DNA of 64,000 nucleotides. Source: Microcaldota archaeon (GTDB lineage Archaea > Micrarchaeota > Micrarchaeia > Norongarragalinales > SBBD01). Of this stretch, positions 30,107 through 40,508 are shown piece after piece. Below the pieces are notes generated by a model. The model had not been told where the DNA came from. It saw only the letters and a list, made by a program, of their open reading frames with translations, and did no database searches. The first letter of the stretch is position 1. Each line of letters begins with the position of its first letter. The position numbers and the translations under genes are program-made. The stretch lies in assembly GCA_018819225.1 (NCBI GenBank), contig JAHJQN010000007.1, positions 109,456 through 173,455 on the forward strand. The letters run 5' to 3'.

Positions 30107-31690
30107 ATGGATCTTGACGAGGCCCTCCGCAGCGCTAAAGCCGAGCGTAAGCCGTCCCGAAAGAAATCGGATGCCGTCCCAGCGGACGTTTCTCACGATT
30201 CTAAAACGTTGCCGGTGTCTTCCCCGTTTCCGGTGCCATCGGAGACCGGGGAAAAAGTATTGGTCGAGAGCTACGGGGACGTTCATATCTACAAGGAAGA
30301 GGGCGAGCCGTTATACTGGTACGAGATTCCGGCACCGCACTTACGTGGCGAAGAAAAGGCATTGATTAGCACGCTGTTGGAAATTGCTTCGGGAGTCATC
30401 GGGGAAGCGGAAGGACTTACCGAATCCCAGAAGCGCACGAAATACCTTGAAAAAATTCTGCAGATCATCGAGGCGACTCCCGAGCTGAAAGTCCCGATTC
30501 ACGCCAAACAGTTTTATGCCGAAGCCGTGGTCAAGGAAATGGTGGGGTACGGGCTCATTGACCCCTTGTTACAGGATGAGAGTCTGGAAGAAATCATGAT
30601 TATCGGTCCCAAGCGCCCGGTATTCGTTTTCCACCGCAAGTACGAGATGATGAAATCCAACATTATCTTTTACGAAGATCGGGACATCCGAAACTTAATT
30701 GACAAAATGGCCCGTTCCATTGGTCGCCGCATCGACATTCAGGCGCCTCTCTTGGACGCGCGCCTTCCCGACGGTTCGCGTGTCAACGCGACCATTGCGC
30801 CGGCGAGTATTGACGGCTCTACGCTCACTTTGCGAAAATTCCGAAAGGATCCGTTGACGGTCATTGACTTGATGAACAGCGGTACCGTGAGTTTGGAGCT
30901 TGCGGGTTTCTTGTGGCTCATATCCGATGGGCTCGGCGCGAAACCCGCCAACATTCTCGTGGCCGGAGGAACCGCCTGTGGGAAAACCACGACGTTAAAC
31001 GTGTTAGCTTCGTTCGTTCCATTGGATGAACGCATCATCAGCATCGAGGATACGGCCGAATTGAACTTGCCGTTGGAGCATTGGATTCGTTTTGAAGTCC
31101 GGCCCTCCAGTGCGGAAGGCACGGGAGAAATCAACATGGACACGCTCGTTAAAAACTCGTTGAGAATGCGGCCTGACCGCGTGATCGTGGGAGAAATCCG
31201 CGGGGCGGAGGGCTTCACGATGTTTACTGCCATGAATACCGGTCACCACGGTTGCATGGGCACGGTGCACTCGAATTCCGCTGACGAAACCATTGTTCGT
31301 TTGGGCGCGCCGCCCATCAGCGTTTCGCCGGTCATGCTTAATGCGCTTAATTTCGTCGTCATGCAGCACCGCATTCACGACCGGCGAAAAGGCGTTATTC
31401 GTAGAATGACGGAGGTCGCCGAAGTCATTCCGGGAGGAAAAAGCGGGCCGACCGTTCAAGACATTTTCCGTTGGGACCCCGCGAAAGACGAGATTCTTCC
31501 CACGGGATCCACGAGCCATTTCCTGCAAGAAATCGCGAGTTTTTCAGGTCTCACGCTCAAGGACATCGAGGAAGATATTGAGGAACGTAAACGGATATTG
31601 GCGGAATTGCAGCAAAAAGGATTCCGTTCGCATCGCGAGGTGTGCGACGTAACGCAAAGTTATATCCTGAAGAAACGAGGTCGGATTTGA
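30107..31690 (+). CDS. Type II/IV secretion system (FlaI/TadA-like) ATPase
   Basis: LVAGGTACGKTTTLNVLASFVPLDERIISIEDTAELNLPLEHWIRFEVRP, RPDRVIVGEIRGAE. Confidence 0.92.
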   Translation: MDLDEALRSAKAERKPSRKKSDAVPADVSHDSKTLPVSSPFPVPSETGEKVLVESYGDVHIYKEEGEPLYWYEIPAPHLRGEEKALISTLLEIASGVIGEAEGLTESQKRTKYLEKILQIIEATPELKVPIHAKQFYAEAVVKEMVGYGLIDPLLQDESLEEIMIIGPKRPVFVFHRKYEMMKSNIIFYEDRDIRNLIDKMARSIGRRIDIQAPLLDARLPDGSRVNATIAPASIDGSTLTLRKFRKDPLTVIDLMNSGTVSLELAGFLWLISDGLGAKPANILVAGGTACGKTTTLNVLASFVPLDERIISIEDTAELNLPLEHWIRFEVRPSSAEGTGEINMDTLVKNSLRMRPDRVIVGEIRGAEGFTMFTAMNTGHHGCMGTVHSNSADETIVRLGAPPISVSPVMLNALNFVVMQHRIHDRRKGVIRRMTEVAEVIPGGKSGPTVQDIFRWDPAKDEILPTGSTSHFLQEIASFSGLTLKDIEEDIEERKRILAELQQKGFRSHREVCDVTQSYILKKRGRI

Positions 31691-32839
31691 TTGGCGGACG
31701 ATTCATCGGGCAAGCTGGACAAAATCAAACAGGCCATTGAACGCCGTGACCTAGAAGATGCCCCGTCCCGATCCGATTCGCCTCTCGACGAGCGCGTTTC
31801 GGAGATCGTCAAGCGTTTGAAGGAGAAGGACGACCGCAAGACCGGTATGCAAGGCCCGGAACAACGGTATGAACGCATCAAGGCGCGCATTCAAGGAACA
31901 TCGACTCCCCTTTCAGTCAAAACGCGTAATCTCTCGAAAATTTCGGGGGACAAACCGATTCATGAAAGCGCGTACCTTTCCATCATCGGAAGCTTTTACG
32001 CGAGCATGAAAGGGCCTATTGACCGGGTCACCAACTTTGTTTCCGACATTCCCATGAGTCAAAACTTGAAAGAGAATCTGGATTCCGCTGGTATCAACAT
32101 CAACCCCGAGGAATACCTGATCATTGTATCCGCTCTGGCCACCGGATCCTTCATTCTGATGCTCTTTCTATTCGGGGCGATCAGCCTGGCGGTAGCGGAC
32201 GTGTCCCTATCCATTCTCTCCCCCATCATTGCGGTAACGTCTTCCGTTCTGGTCATCGTGCTGGGCTTGATTTATCCTTCCGTGGTCGCGAACGAACGCG
32301 CCTCTAAAATCAACCGCGAGCTTCCATTCGCTTTAAGACAATTGGCCACGCAAATCAAGGCCGGGGTCAGTTTTCATAAGGCTCTGAGCTCGCTGGTCAC
32401 GTCTCGCTACGGGGTATTAAGCGAAGAACTCGAACGCGTGTTGAAGGACATCGAGCGCGGTTACAGCACGGAACAAGCGCTGGTGCGTCTCATCGGACGA
32501 ACGAAAAGCCGCGGTTTGAAAAAAGCGGCGGTTCAAATCTTGAGGGCACTTAAAAGCGGTGGAAATCTTTCCAACACGATTTCGGCAATTGCGGACGACG
32601 TGTCGTTCGAGCTGCGCATGAAAGTCCGCGATTTTACCGAGAAACTCAACTTCATTTCCGTGGTCTATATCATGGTAGGCGTTGTGGGTCCTGTCGTGGT
32701 CACCATCCTGTCCAGCATCGCCCAACTGCCTTTGATCGGCGGCAATTTTCCGTTCGAATACATTGTCGTTATTTTCACGTCCATTATTGTGATGATGCTC
32801 ATCATTCTCTTCATTATCAGTCGCATGGAGCCCGGTTAA
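31691..32839 (+). CDS. Type II secretion F (FlaJ/TadB-like) membrane protein
   Basis: LPFALRQLATQIKAGVSFHKALSSLVTSRYGVLSEELERVLKDIERGYSTEQAL. Confidence 0.88.
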   Translation: MADDSSGKLDKIKQAIERRDLEDAPSRSDSPLDERVSEIVKRLKEKDDRKTGMQGPEQRYERIKARIQGTSTPLSVKTRNLSKISGDKPIHESAYLSIIGSFYASMKGPIDRVTNFVSDIPMSQNLKENLDSAGININPEEYLIIVSALATGSFILMLFLFGAISLAVADVSLSILSPIIAVTSSVLVIVLGLIYPSVVANERASKINRELPFALRQLATQIKAGVSFHKALSSLVTSRYGVLSEELERVLKDIERGYSTEQALVRLIGRTKSRGLKKAAVQILRALKSGGNLSNTISAIADDVSFELRMKVRDFTEKLNFISVVYIMVGVVGPVVVTILSSIAQLPLIGGNFPFEYIVVIFTSIIVMMLIILFIISRMEPG

Positions 32840-32840
32840 T

Positions 32841-33752
32841 ATGGCCAATACCGACATTATTCAGTTAAAAATCGATGAAATGCAGCGCTACTACGCCGCG
32901 ACGGGTTTCAAGGTCTCTTTCCTGCTTTTCGTTGCCATGATCTTTTTCTTCGCGACGCTCGTGGCGACGGTTATGCTTCTTTTTTTCAACGACGTGCTCA
33001 CGGCGTTCGTGGCGTTCATTGCGGTACTGACTCTCGCCGTGGTCATTCCGGTCAGTATTCGCGGCAACCGAATCGAAGCGATTGAAGGGAATCTGCCGGA
33101 TGCCCTCAAACACATGTCTTCCATCTTGCGTGCGGGAGGGACTACGGAAGACGCCCTCGAGGAAGTGGCCAACTCGGATTACGGCCCTCTCAGCACGGAG
33201 TTGAAAGTCGCCCTCATTCAACTCAAGGAAGGCAAGCCGTTCGACGACGTCTTATACGATGCCGCCATGGATTCCGGTTCCGAGCTCTTCCGACGAACGG
33301 TCACGATTATTATTGACGCGAAGCGTGCGGGAGCGGGATTAGCGGACGTCATGGATGCGATTGCGGAAGACGCGCGCGATTTAATCCGCATCCAAAGAGA
33401 ACGCATGTCCCGTACGACCATGCCCGTTCTCTTCCTCTACATTTCGTCGTTATTCCTGGCCCCCTTCATTTTCGGGTTCACGCTCACCATCGTCATCTTC
33501 ATTGGTTGCGGGCTTCAAGAAGCGCTCGGTGGGCAAACCATGGCCGTCGGCGCACTCAAGACGCTGATCGTGGCATTTATTGCCCTGCAAACCACCATCG
33601 CGGCGCTGGCGATCGGCATTATTCGTGAAGGAAAAGCGTTGAAGTACGTCATGCGCGCGCCCTTCATGATTCTCATCTCCCTCGTATCCTACAACGTGGG
33701 TTTCATTATCGGCGGCATGTTAATCGGGACCACGGGCGGTTCGTGCGTCTAA
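32841..33752 (+). CDS. Type II secretion F (FlaJ/TadC-like) membrane protein
   Basis: LPDALKHMSSILRAGGTTEDALEEVANSDYGPLSTELKVALIQLKEGKPFDDVL. Confidence 0.88.
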   Translation: MANTDIIQLKIDEMQRYYAATGFKVSFLLFVAMIFFFATLVATVMLLFFNDVLTAFVAFIAVLTLAVVIPVSIRGNRIEAIEGNLPDALKHMSSILRAGGTTEDALEEVANSDYGPLSTELKVALIQLKEGKPFDDVLYDAAMDSGSELFRRTVTIIIDAKRAGAGLADVMDAIAEDARDLIRIQRERMSRTTMPVLFLYISSLFLAPFIFGFTLTIVIFIGCGLQEALGGQTMAVGALKTLIVAFIALQTTIAALAIGIIREGKALKYVMRAPFMILISLVSYNVGFIIGGMLIGTTGGSCV

Positions 33753-33821
33753 ACCCGTTCCGACGCCTTTATATCCCTGCGCGGCCTAAACTATTTGTTG
33801 TGCTGATTCTACGGGATTACG

Positions 33822-34949
33822 ATGTCTACGAAACGTGATTATTACGAGATTCTGGGGGTTTCCCGCGATGCGCCCAAATCCCGCATCAAAGAAGCCTACC
33901 GGAGGCTGGCCCTCCAATACCATCCCGATCGCAACAAAGCCCCGGATGCGGAAGAAAAATTCAAGGAGATTTCGGAAGCCTATGCCGTGCTGAGCGATGA
34001 AGAGAAACGGGGCAACTACGATCGTTTCGGTCACGCCGGATTCGAGCGCATGTATTCTTCGGAAGACGTATTTCGAAACGTCAATTTTGAAGACCTGTTC
34101 CGCGAAATGGGTTTGGGATTCGGTGCGTTCGGAGAAGAACCGGGCTTTCACAGCATTTTTGAGAATGTGTTCGGCGGCGGTTCCCGGCGAACGCAAGGAG
34201 AAAGCCTGCGGATCCCTCTGGACATTACGCTGATTGATGTCTCACAAGGCGTTGAAAAAACGTTGAACATTGCTCGCTTTAAATCCTGTACGGCCTGCAA
34301 CGGATCCGGTTCACAAGACGGACAAAAAGCCGTGTGTTCCCGCTGTCATGGCGCCGGTCAAGAACAGCGGATTCGAAGCATGGGTATTTCGCAATTCATT
34401 ACGCTGAGTACGTGTTCCGTTTGCCATGGAACCGGCGGGATTATCCGAAACCCGTGCAAGACGTGTCACGGTTCCTCTCGCATAAAAACCAGTGAACGCA
34501 TTCGTGTGAAAATTCCTCCGGGAGTGGAGGATGGATTCGTACTCCGTGTCAAAGGGAAAGGAAATGCGGCCGAGGACTCACGCGTGCCGTCCGGGGATCT
34601 TTACGTGGTGGTTACCGTGATCGAACACGACCTTTTCACGCGCGACGGCTCTTATTTATTGATCGATGCCGAAATCTCGTTTTCGGTCGCGGCACTCGGC
34701 GGAATAATCGACGTGCCTACGTTGAAAGGACACGCGTCCCTCAAGATTCCGGCGGGCACGCAAACGCATACCGTGTTTCGATTGCGCGGAAACGGCTTAC
34801 CCGATCTGTCTTCGCATCATGTCGGCGACGAACTCGTGCGCGTGATCGTTAAAACGCCGGAACGACTTTCCAAAAAACAACGCAACCTCTTGGAGACGTT
34901 TGCCGGTGAACAGCCTACCAAGGGATTCTTCAAGCGCTTCTTCCGTTAG
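33822..34949 (+). CDS. dnaJ: Chaperone DnaJ
   Basis: J domain with HPD, four CxxCxGxG-type zinc motifs. Confidence 0.95.
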   Translation: MSTKRDYYEILGVSRDAPKSRIKEAYRRLALQYHPDRNKAPDAEEKFKEISEAYAVLSDEEKRGNYDRFGHAGFERMYSSEDVFRNVNFEDLFREMGLGFGAFGEEPGFHSIFENVFGGGSRRTQGESLRIPLDITLIDVSQGVEKTLNIARFKSCTACNGSGSQDGQKAVCSRCHGAGQEQRIRSMGISQFITLSTCSVCHGTGGIIRNPCKTCHGSSRIKTSERIRVKIPPGVEDGFVLRVKGKGNAAEDSRVPSGDLYVVVTVIEHDLFTRDGSYLLIDAEISFSVAALGGIIDVPTLKGHASLKIPAGTQTHTVFRLRGNGLPDLSSHHVGDELVRVIVKTPERLSKKQRNLLETFAGEQPTKGFFKRFFR

Positions 34950-35386
34950 ATGCACCGCGTTCGAATCATTCCGTCCCGACCTTTCTGTAGCCCGCACCCC
35001 GACCGATCCTCATATTGAGAACAAACGCCTCCTTTCGAACCCGTTGTTTGGTTAACACTATGCGGCTCGCAAAGTCCCTGACACTGACTATTGTCGTCGC
35101 AATCCATTCCGTCATCCGTAGTCTTAAACACGCAATACCCGGTTCCCGAATAAAATGAATACTGATAGAGGCCTCCGGCCAATGCGCATGCTTCTTCCGT
35201 GTAACTGCTGGACGTTCGAATCAGGGCAGTCGCGGAAGGCACGCTCAGCGGCGGAGTTGAAATCGTTTCTTTTCCTGCTTCGTCCAGTACGGGTGGCGAC
35301 GTCGTACTAATCGGTTGTTGTTCTTCCGTGGTCTGAAGACAGCCTAGCGTCAGGAGAACCATCCACATCCATCCGGCTCCATTCAT
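34946..35386 (-). CDS. Cys-rich lipoprotein
   Basis: [10 protein letters not shown] lipobox; [16 protein letters not shown]. Confidence 0.6.
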   Translation of the reverse strand: MNGAGWMWMVLLTLGCLQTTEEQQPISTTSPPVLDEAGKETISTPPLSVPSATALIRTSSSYTEEACALAGGLYQYSFYSGTGYCVFKTTDDGMDCDDNSQCQGLCEPHSVNQTTGSKGGVCSQYEDRSGCGLQKGRDGMIRTRCI

Positions 35387-35400
35387 TTGATTCCATTCCC

Positions 35401-38400
35401 TTGGGCTTTCACGTCCGCAACCATTTTATACTTATACGCTACTTGTTCCTATGGGCAAAGAGTTTTCAGGCGTTGATCTTGAAGACCTCCTTTGCCATTC
35501 TGGTTCTGCTGCTCTATCCTTCGTTTTCCCACCCGATTTCCGAATACACCTATCTGTTTGAACCGCCGGATCCGTCGATTCTTAAAACCTATTTCGCGGC
35601 ACCCGACTGTCGTCCGGCACTCTCTTTGAATATAGACGGCCTCGCCATAAACAAAGCGGCCCGTTTTCAAGAAAGCCTTTCGCGGTATGAATCGGCGAAA
35701 TGGCACCTCCAGAAAGCACAATTTTACGCGCGCATGGAATATCCTGCATTGTTCGCTTCTTATCCGGTTTACAAACTCTCTGTCGCTCTTTGTTACCGTC
35801 ACTTGTTCGAATCCATCCGGTACGCTTCTCAAAGCGCGCAAGAGGGTTTACGGTCGTTGGAACTACCAATTGTCGAGTTTAATCGAATGCAAGACGAAGC
35901 CCATGATTTCACGCGGGGCGTTCGGAATGAATTGGACGCGTTCCATATTCAAATGCAGCAAGGCCAGCGAAACGGTATCGCTATCGCGCCTCGCATTTTG
36001 CGCGCTGCAGATGCCCTTTCCGAGCTGCGCAGTTTTCCGGATACCTCGAATGATTTTCGAGCGTTAACGCTCCTAGTCTCCAAAGACTCGGTGTTATCCG
36101 AATCCTTCGAGCTCGGAACGCGTTTGGATGATGCCATGCGCGAGATGGTATTTCGAGACCGTCATTTAGCCGAACAAGTCGCTCTTCGAGTACTTCAAAT
36201 AAACCGGCGCGAAGACGATGCGCGTGCCAATGGTTTATACTCGATTCAAGAAGACAAATTAACGTTGCGCTTTACTTCTTTTATGGATTCTCGCGAACTC
36301 GTTCCTTCCTTCTCATTACGAATTTCTCAAATGAGGAGAATGGTGGAGGAAGCGAACTTGTTATCGGATCAAGCCCGATCCATTTACGAAAAAAACAACG
36401 AAGGGTATTTGAGTCGCGCCATTATCAAGCGACAAGACGCGTTACGGCTACTGGATTCCGTTTTACTGGATTTTGACGTTTTGGAAACTGACGCCCGATA
36501 TCTTCAGCATGAGCTCGAACAAGAAGTGCGCCTTCAATATTCGGATGTCGCCGATCGCATTGAATCTCGCCGTCATCAACCGCTCGTTTACTCGTTATTG
36601 CTATCGCTTCAAGACGAGTATCTATCCGTTGAAGACGCGTACTATTCCCTTTCCAACGTCGGAACAAAAATAAATCATTTATTTATTCAACTTGAAAAAC
36701 TGGCGTTCATTAAGGAAATGTCGGGGGCCACCGATGCATACGTCTATCTCTATTCGGACACGCGAGCTCAATGGACTGCTTTAGAATCGATTCGAAATGC
36801 CGCCGTGGAGGATCGCGTACCCCTATCGGAAGAAACCGAACGCCTACGCGCGATCTCCTCCTCTTTGAACGCCTTAGCCGAGCCGAATCAACCAAACGCT
36901 CAAGCGCTCCAGCATCTTCGCGAGGAAATGAGTGTTTTGAAACAAACCCTGTTTGAGAAAGTGCGCAACGCCTATCCATTCATCGAACGCGATTATTCTT
37001 TCCTATCCCGTTATCGCAACGAATTGCCTCCCGCTCTTCAAGAACGCCTTCTGGAATTGGATGTGCACTTTTCAAACGGACTGCTGGATTGGGAACAACA
37101 AGTCGGTTCGCTGCATTCCGTTCAACTCCTTCTACGGGAATCCCGCGCCTATCTAACCCTTCAAGCGCCTCGCATTCTTCAAGCTCATTTGCAAGAGGGC
37201 CTCGTGATTCAAAGTGAAACGTTGCCCGCCCGAATCGGAGACCCGTCTCACTTTATTTTACACGTTTCAATGACCAACCGTTTATCGCTTGAAACCGATC
37301 AGTCGCTTACCATAGCGCTACCCGATTGGATTTCATCCCCCCATCTTCAAGCGCATTCTCCTGAGATCTCATTATCCTATCGAGACCCGTCCCCTGTTCT
37401 GCTCATTCAACCCGTGGAAACCGATTCCTTTGCCGCTCAACTCTCCTTTTCTCGCGTCGTGACGCATTTCGTCGAGGATCGCACCACAACGGTTTATGCG
37501 ACCGAGACCGAGGCCATGAACCAGCGGTTCATCCGATTCGATGCGGATAAAGCCGTTCCCGTTTTACTGGAAGTGTCGCTTGATTTTCCCGTTGATTTTT
37601 CCATCGAGACGTCCCTTCCCTATCGCGTTGAAGACCGATCGCCATACTCCCTTCGATTTATTGTGAACGCTTCCGAAGGCCGTCATGAGGTCCGCGTCGC
37701 CTATCGGTGGGCGGAACCGTTTCGCATTGAATGGAGTATCCCTGAGCTGGACGCGGAGTCCACCCTATTACGGGTTTCCATCACGAATCGCTTTGCCCCT
37801 ATTTCAGACGCCTCCATTTCCCTCACACCGCCTTTTCCTTGCGAATCAGAACACCTTTCTATTCTTCCGTTTTCCCCGGATTTGATTTCCTCGATTCAAT
37901 CGTTAGGCTCATCTCACTGGATTTCCTTGCACTCGTCGCACTGGAACCAGAAAGAGACGAAACAAGCGCAGATTTCTTTACGGTGTCCAAGTGCCTTGCA
38001 CGAATGGACCGATTCACAGCTTTCTGAAATTGAACGCATGATGCAATCCTATCCCTCCGTCAATCCGGAATGGGAGCGTGAGCTGATTCGGGCGCGCGAA
38101 TCCATGCAGAACGGCGATTTAATCGCCGCATATTCTCAGATGGAGACGGTCCGTGCTCATTTATATTCCGCCCCGTCTCCAGCGATTATTCCGGTATGGT
38201 CTCCTACCCCCTCCCCCGATCCCCTTCCGTCTCCCTCTCCGTCCGTTCTCCGAGCAGAACCATCCTCAATCCACACGTTGAGGGAACGCATTTCGTTGAA
38301 GTTGAGTCAATTCGAAGACGTGTTTTTTACGCCGCCTGAATGGCGCTCTCAAGTGACCCGACTGCCTTCCTACCGGAATGCCTCTTTCTCCGCAAATGAA

Positions 38401-38829
38401 CTCGAATCCATTCTCCATACGCTCGATTCCCGGATTTTTTCCGAGTCTGATGAAATCGCGCCGATATCACGAGAGTGGCTATCCGCCCAAGAGTCTCAAG
38501 CGAATCCGCATATCCTTTCATTGGAAGAATCGATTCGTGCGATTCAGGCGCAAGCCGAACAAGCGTTATCGATGGCTCGCCAAAGACTTTATTCAACGAG
38601 CGATGAAGAGGCTCTCACGCTATTGAACCAAGCGGGAACATGGTCCGCTCGCGGAGCATATGCCTCCGCGTATGTGATGGCGACTGAAATCAATGGACGA
38701 ACCATTCCCGCTTCGGATGACCCCAAATCCCTTCTCTATATTATTCCGTTGATTCTGGCGGCCAGTGGTTTATTCTTCTATCTTTGGAAACGAAACGCCT
38801 CCTCGTTTTCTGAAGACGTGATAGAATGA
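35401..38829 (+). CDS. Giant helical/coiled-coil membrane-anchored protein
   Basis: 1142-aa ORF, N-term hydrophobic segment, Pro/Ser linker SPTPSPDPLPSPSPS, C-term TM LLYIIPLILAASGLFFYLW. Confidence 0.7.
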   Translation: MGFHVRNHFILIRYLFLWAKSFQALILKTSFAILVLLLYPSFSHPISEYTYLFEPPDPSILKTYFAAPDCRPALSLNIDGLAINKAARFQESLSRYESAKWHLQKAQFYARMEYPALFASYPVYKLSVALCYRHLFESIRYASQSAQEGLRSLELPIVEFNRMQDEAHDFTRGVRNELDAFHIQMQQGQRNGIAIAPRILRAADALSELRSFPDTSNDFRALTLLVSKDSVLSESFELGTRLDDAMREMVFRDRHLAEQVALRVLQINRREDDARANGLYSIQEDKLTLRFTSFMDSRELVPSFSLRISQMRRMVEEANLLSDQARSIYEKNNEGYLSRAIIKRQDALRLLDSVLLDFDVLETDARYLQHELEQEVRLQYSDVADRIESRRHQPLVYSLLLSLQDEYLSVEDAYYSLSNVGTKINHLFIQLEKLAFIKEMSGATDAYVYLYSDTRAQWTALESIRNAAVEDRVPLSEETERLRAISSSLNALAEPNQPNAQALQHLREEMSVLKQTLFEKVRNAYPFIERDYSFLSRYRNELPPALQERLLELDVHFSNGLLDWEQQVGSLHSVQLLLRESRAYLTLQAPRILQAHLQEGLVIQSETLPARIGDPSHFILHVSMTNRLSLETDQSLTIALPDWISSPHLQAHSPEISLSYRDPSPVLLIQPVETDSFAAQLSFSRVVTHFVEDRTTTVYATETEAMNQRFIRFDADKAVPVLLEVSLDFPVDFSIETSLPYRVEDRSPYSLRFIVNASEGRHEVRVAYRWAEPFRIEWSIPELDAESTLLRVSITNRFAPISDASISLTPPFPCESEHLSILPFSPDLISSIQSLGSSHWISLHSSHWNQKETKQAQISLRCPSALHEWTDSQLSEIERMMQSYPSVNPEWERELIRARESMQNGDLIAAYSQMETVRAHLYSAPSPAIIPVWSPTPSPDPLPSPSPSVLRAEPSSIHTLRERISLKLSQFEDVFFTPPEWRSQVTRLPSYRNASFSANELESILHTLDSRIFSESDEIAPISREWLSAQESQANPHILSLEESIRAIQAQAEQALSMARQRLYSTSDEEALTLLNQAGTWSARGAYASAYVMATEINGRTIPASDDPKSLLYIIPLILAASGLFFYLWKRNASSFSEDVIE

Positions 38830-39617
38830 ATCGAAACGAGCTATTTCGAGCGGCTTCTCTATCCGTCTTTGCCATCGTATTTATCTGGTTTCGTTCCTTT
38901 TCGATCGCCCAAAAAATCATGTTAACTCCCGTAACCGCGGTGGTTCCCTTTTTGCTCTTCCGTGCGTGGCGCGATTATTCCGAAGAACAGCGTCAACGGA
39001 CCCTCGAAAAAGAGATTCCTTACGCCTTATTTCATGTAGCGGTTTTTCCTGCTTCCACCTCGTTTGAACAACGCGTGGCCTCCTTATCGGAATCCGGAGT
39101 CGGACAGATCGCTTCTGAGTTCGAACGAGTTGGCCAACGATTGCATCGGGGTTTCTCATTATCCGAAGCCTTTGAACCCTTTCTTCATCGAAATCAATCT
39201 CGCCTCCTCCATCGAACCGTCCGTTTTATTCAAACCATTTATGAAACCGGTTCCGATGCGAGTGATGCATTTAAGCGATTAGGGGAGCACGTGTTGCAAT
39301 TGCATCAGTTGGCGCAAGAACAATTCGCCATGCATTCCCTCCAAAAATATACGGTTTTGCTTTCGGCCGGGCTCTTGATTCCCTTTATTCTCGGCACGTT
39401 GTTTTCCACCAGTCAAACGATCGATTCCAGTTCGGCCTCCCTTTATTCCACCATGCAGTTCGTCATGCCCCTCTACCTCGCCCTCTTTTCGGGGGTCGCC
39501 TCCCTTTTTCTTGCGCTGCAAGAAGGTAACATTAAAAAGGCCGTATTCTATCTTTCTTTGGTAGGGCCGTGTTCGCTTCTCGTGTTTTCCGTAACGAGTC
39601 GCTTCGCCCTATTATAA
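38826..39617 (+). CDS. Type II secretion F (FlaJ-like) membrane protein
   Basis: VGQIASEFERVGQRLHRGFSLSEAF plus C-terminal TM segments; ATGA overlap with upstream ORF. Confidence 0.75.
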   Translation: MNRNELFRAASLSVFAIVFIWFRSFSIAQKIMLTPVTAVVPFLLFRAWRDYSEEQRQRTLEKEIPYALFHVAVFPASTSFEQRVASLSESGVGQIASEFERVGQRLHRGFSLSEAFEPFLHRNQSRLLHRTVRFIQTIYETGSDASDAFKRLGEHVLQLHQLAQEQFAMHSLQKYTVLLSAGLLIPFILGTLFSTSQTIDSSSASLYSTMQFVMPLYLALFSGVASLFLALQEGNIKKAVFYLSLVGPCSLLVFSVTSRFALL

Positions 39618-39634
39618 AAAAAGGTGTTACCCCC

Positions 39635-39751
39635 ATGAAGCTTTGGAATCGCCGAAAGGCCCAACCCGCCATCGAATACTTGTTGGCTCTTGGCATGGGC
39701 GTCGTCTTCGTGACCATTATCGCCTATTTCGTTAAAAACGCGGTTCAATAA
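39635..39751 (+). CDS. 38-aa class III signal-peptide (pilin-like) protein
   Basis: MKLWNRRKAQPAIEYLLALGMGVVFVTIIAYFVKNAVQ. Confidence 0.75.
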   Translation: MKLWNRRKAQPAIEYLLALGMGVVFVTIIAYFVKNAVQ

Positions 39752-39764
39752 ATCGCTCTGGAAG

Positions 39765-40499
39765 GTGTCCGCCGTGATCGTCGAGTTTAAGCAGTTAGTC
39801 AAACCCAAACTGAAGCGCCCCGTACTGGTCGAGGGATTTCCGGGGGTCGGCATGGTAGGTACTATTTCCTCGGCGTATCTCGCGGAAAAAATGCAAATGA
39901 CTCTCGTGGGGTACATTCAGAGCTCTCACTTTCCTCCCATTGCGGCCATTCATAATTTTATTCCGGTTTCCCCCGCACGCATTTACGCGTCCGAAAAGTA
40001 CGATTTGATCGTTTTATTCAGCGAGTTCATCATACCCGCGGAAGTGGTGTACGAATTATCCCAACGCATTCTCCAATTTGCTAAGGAAAATAACGCTTCC
40101 GCCATTTATTCTCTGGCCGGCATTGCAACCCCGAAGCCGGACCAACGCATTTACGGAATCGCCAGTACGAAGAAGATGGGTGAACAACTCAAGAAACAAG
40201 GCATTCAACTCATTAAGGAAGGCGCGACGCAAGGCGTTTCCGGCGTCCTCATTTCCGAGTGTGCGGCCCGCAATTTTCCAGCAGCGAACCTGCTCGTCCA
40301 GACCTCAAGCCCCATGGAACCCGCTGGTTCCGCTAAACTCCTGGACAAGCTCTCCGAACTCGTCCGCATTCCCGTGGACACGAAACCGTTGCTCGCGGAA
40401 GGCAAAGTCATTGAGCAACGCATCAAGGACAGCATGGAAAAAATCAAGTCCCTGCATAGCAAGTACTCGCAGATGGACAGCAATCCGGCATACGGATGA
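39765..40499 (+). CDS. PAC2-family (proteasome assembly chaperone-like) protein
   Basis: RPVLVEGFPGVGMVGTISSAYLAEKM, SLAGIATPKP, GVSGVLISECAARNFPAANLL. Confidence 0.88.
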   Translation: MSAVIVEFKQLVKPKLKRPVLVEGFPGVGMVGTISSAYLAEKMQMTLVGYIQSSHFPPIAAIHNFIPVSPARIYASEKYDLIVLFSEFIIPAEVVYELSQRILQFAKENNASAIYSLAGIATPKPDQRIYGIASTKKMGEQLKKQGIQLIKEGATQGVSGVLISECAARNFPAANLLVQTSSPMEPAGSAKLLDKLSELVRIPVDTKPLLAEGKVIEQRIKDSMEKIKSLHSKYSQMDSNPAYG

Positions 40500-40508
40500 C
40501 GCGCTCTT

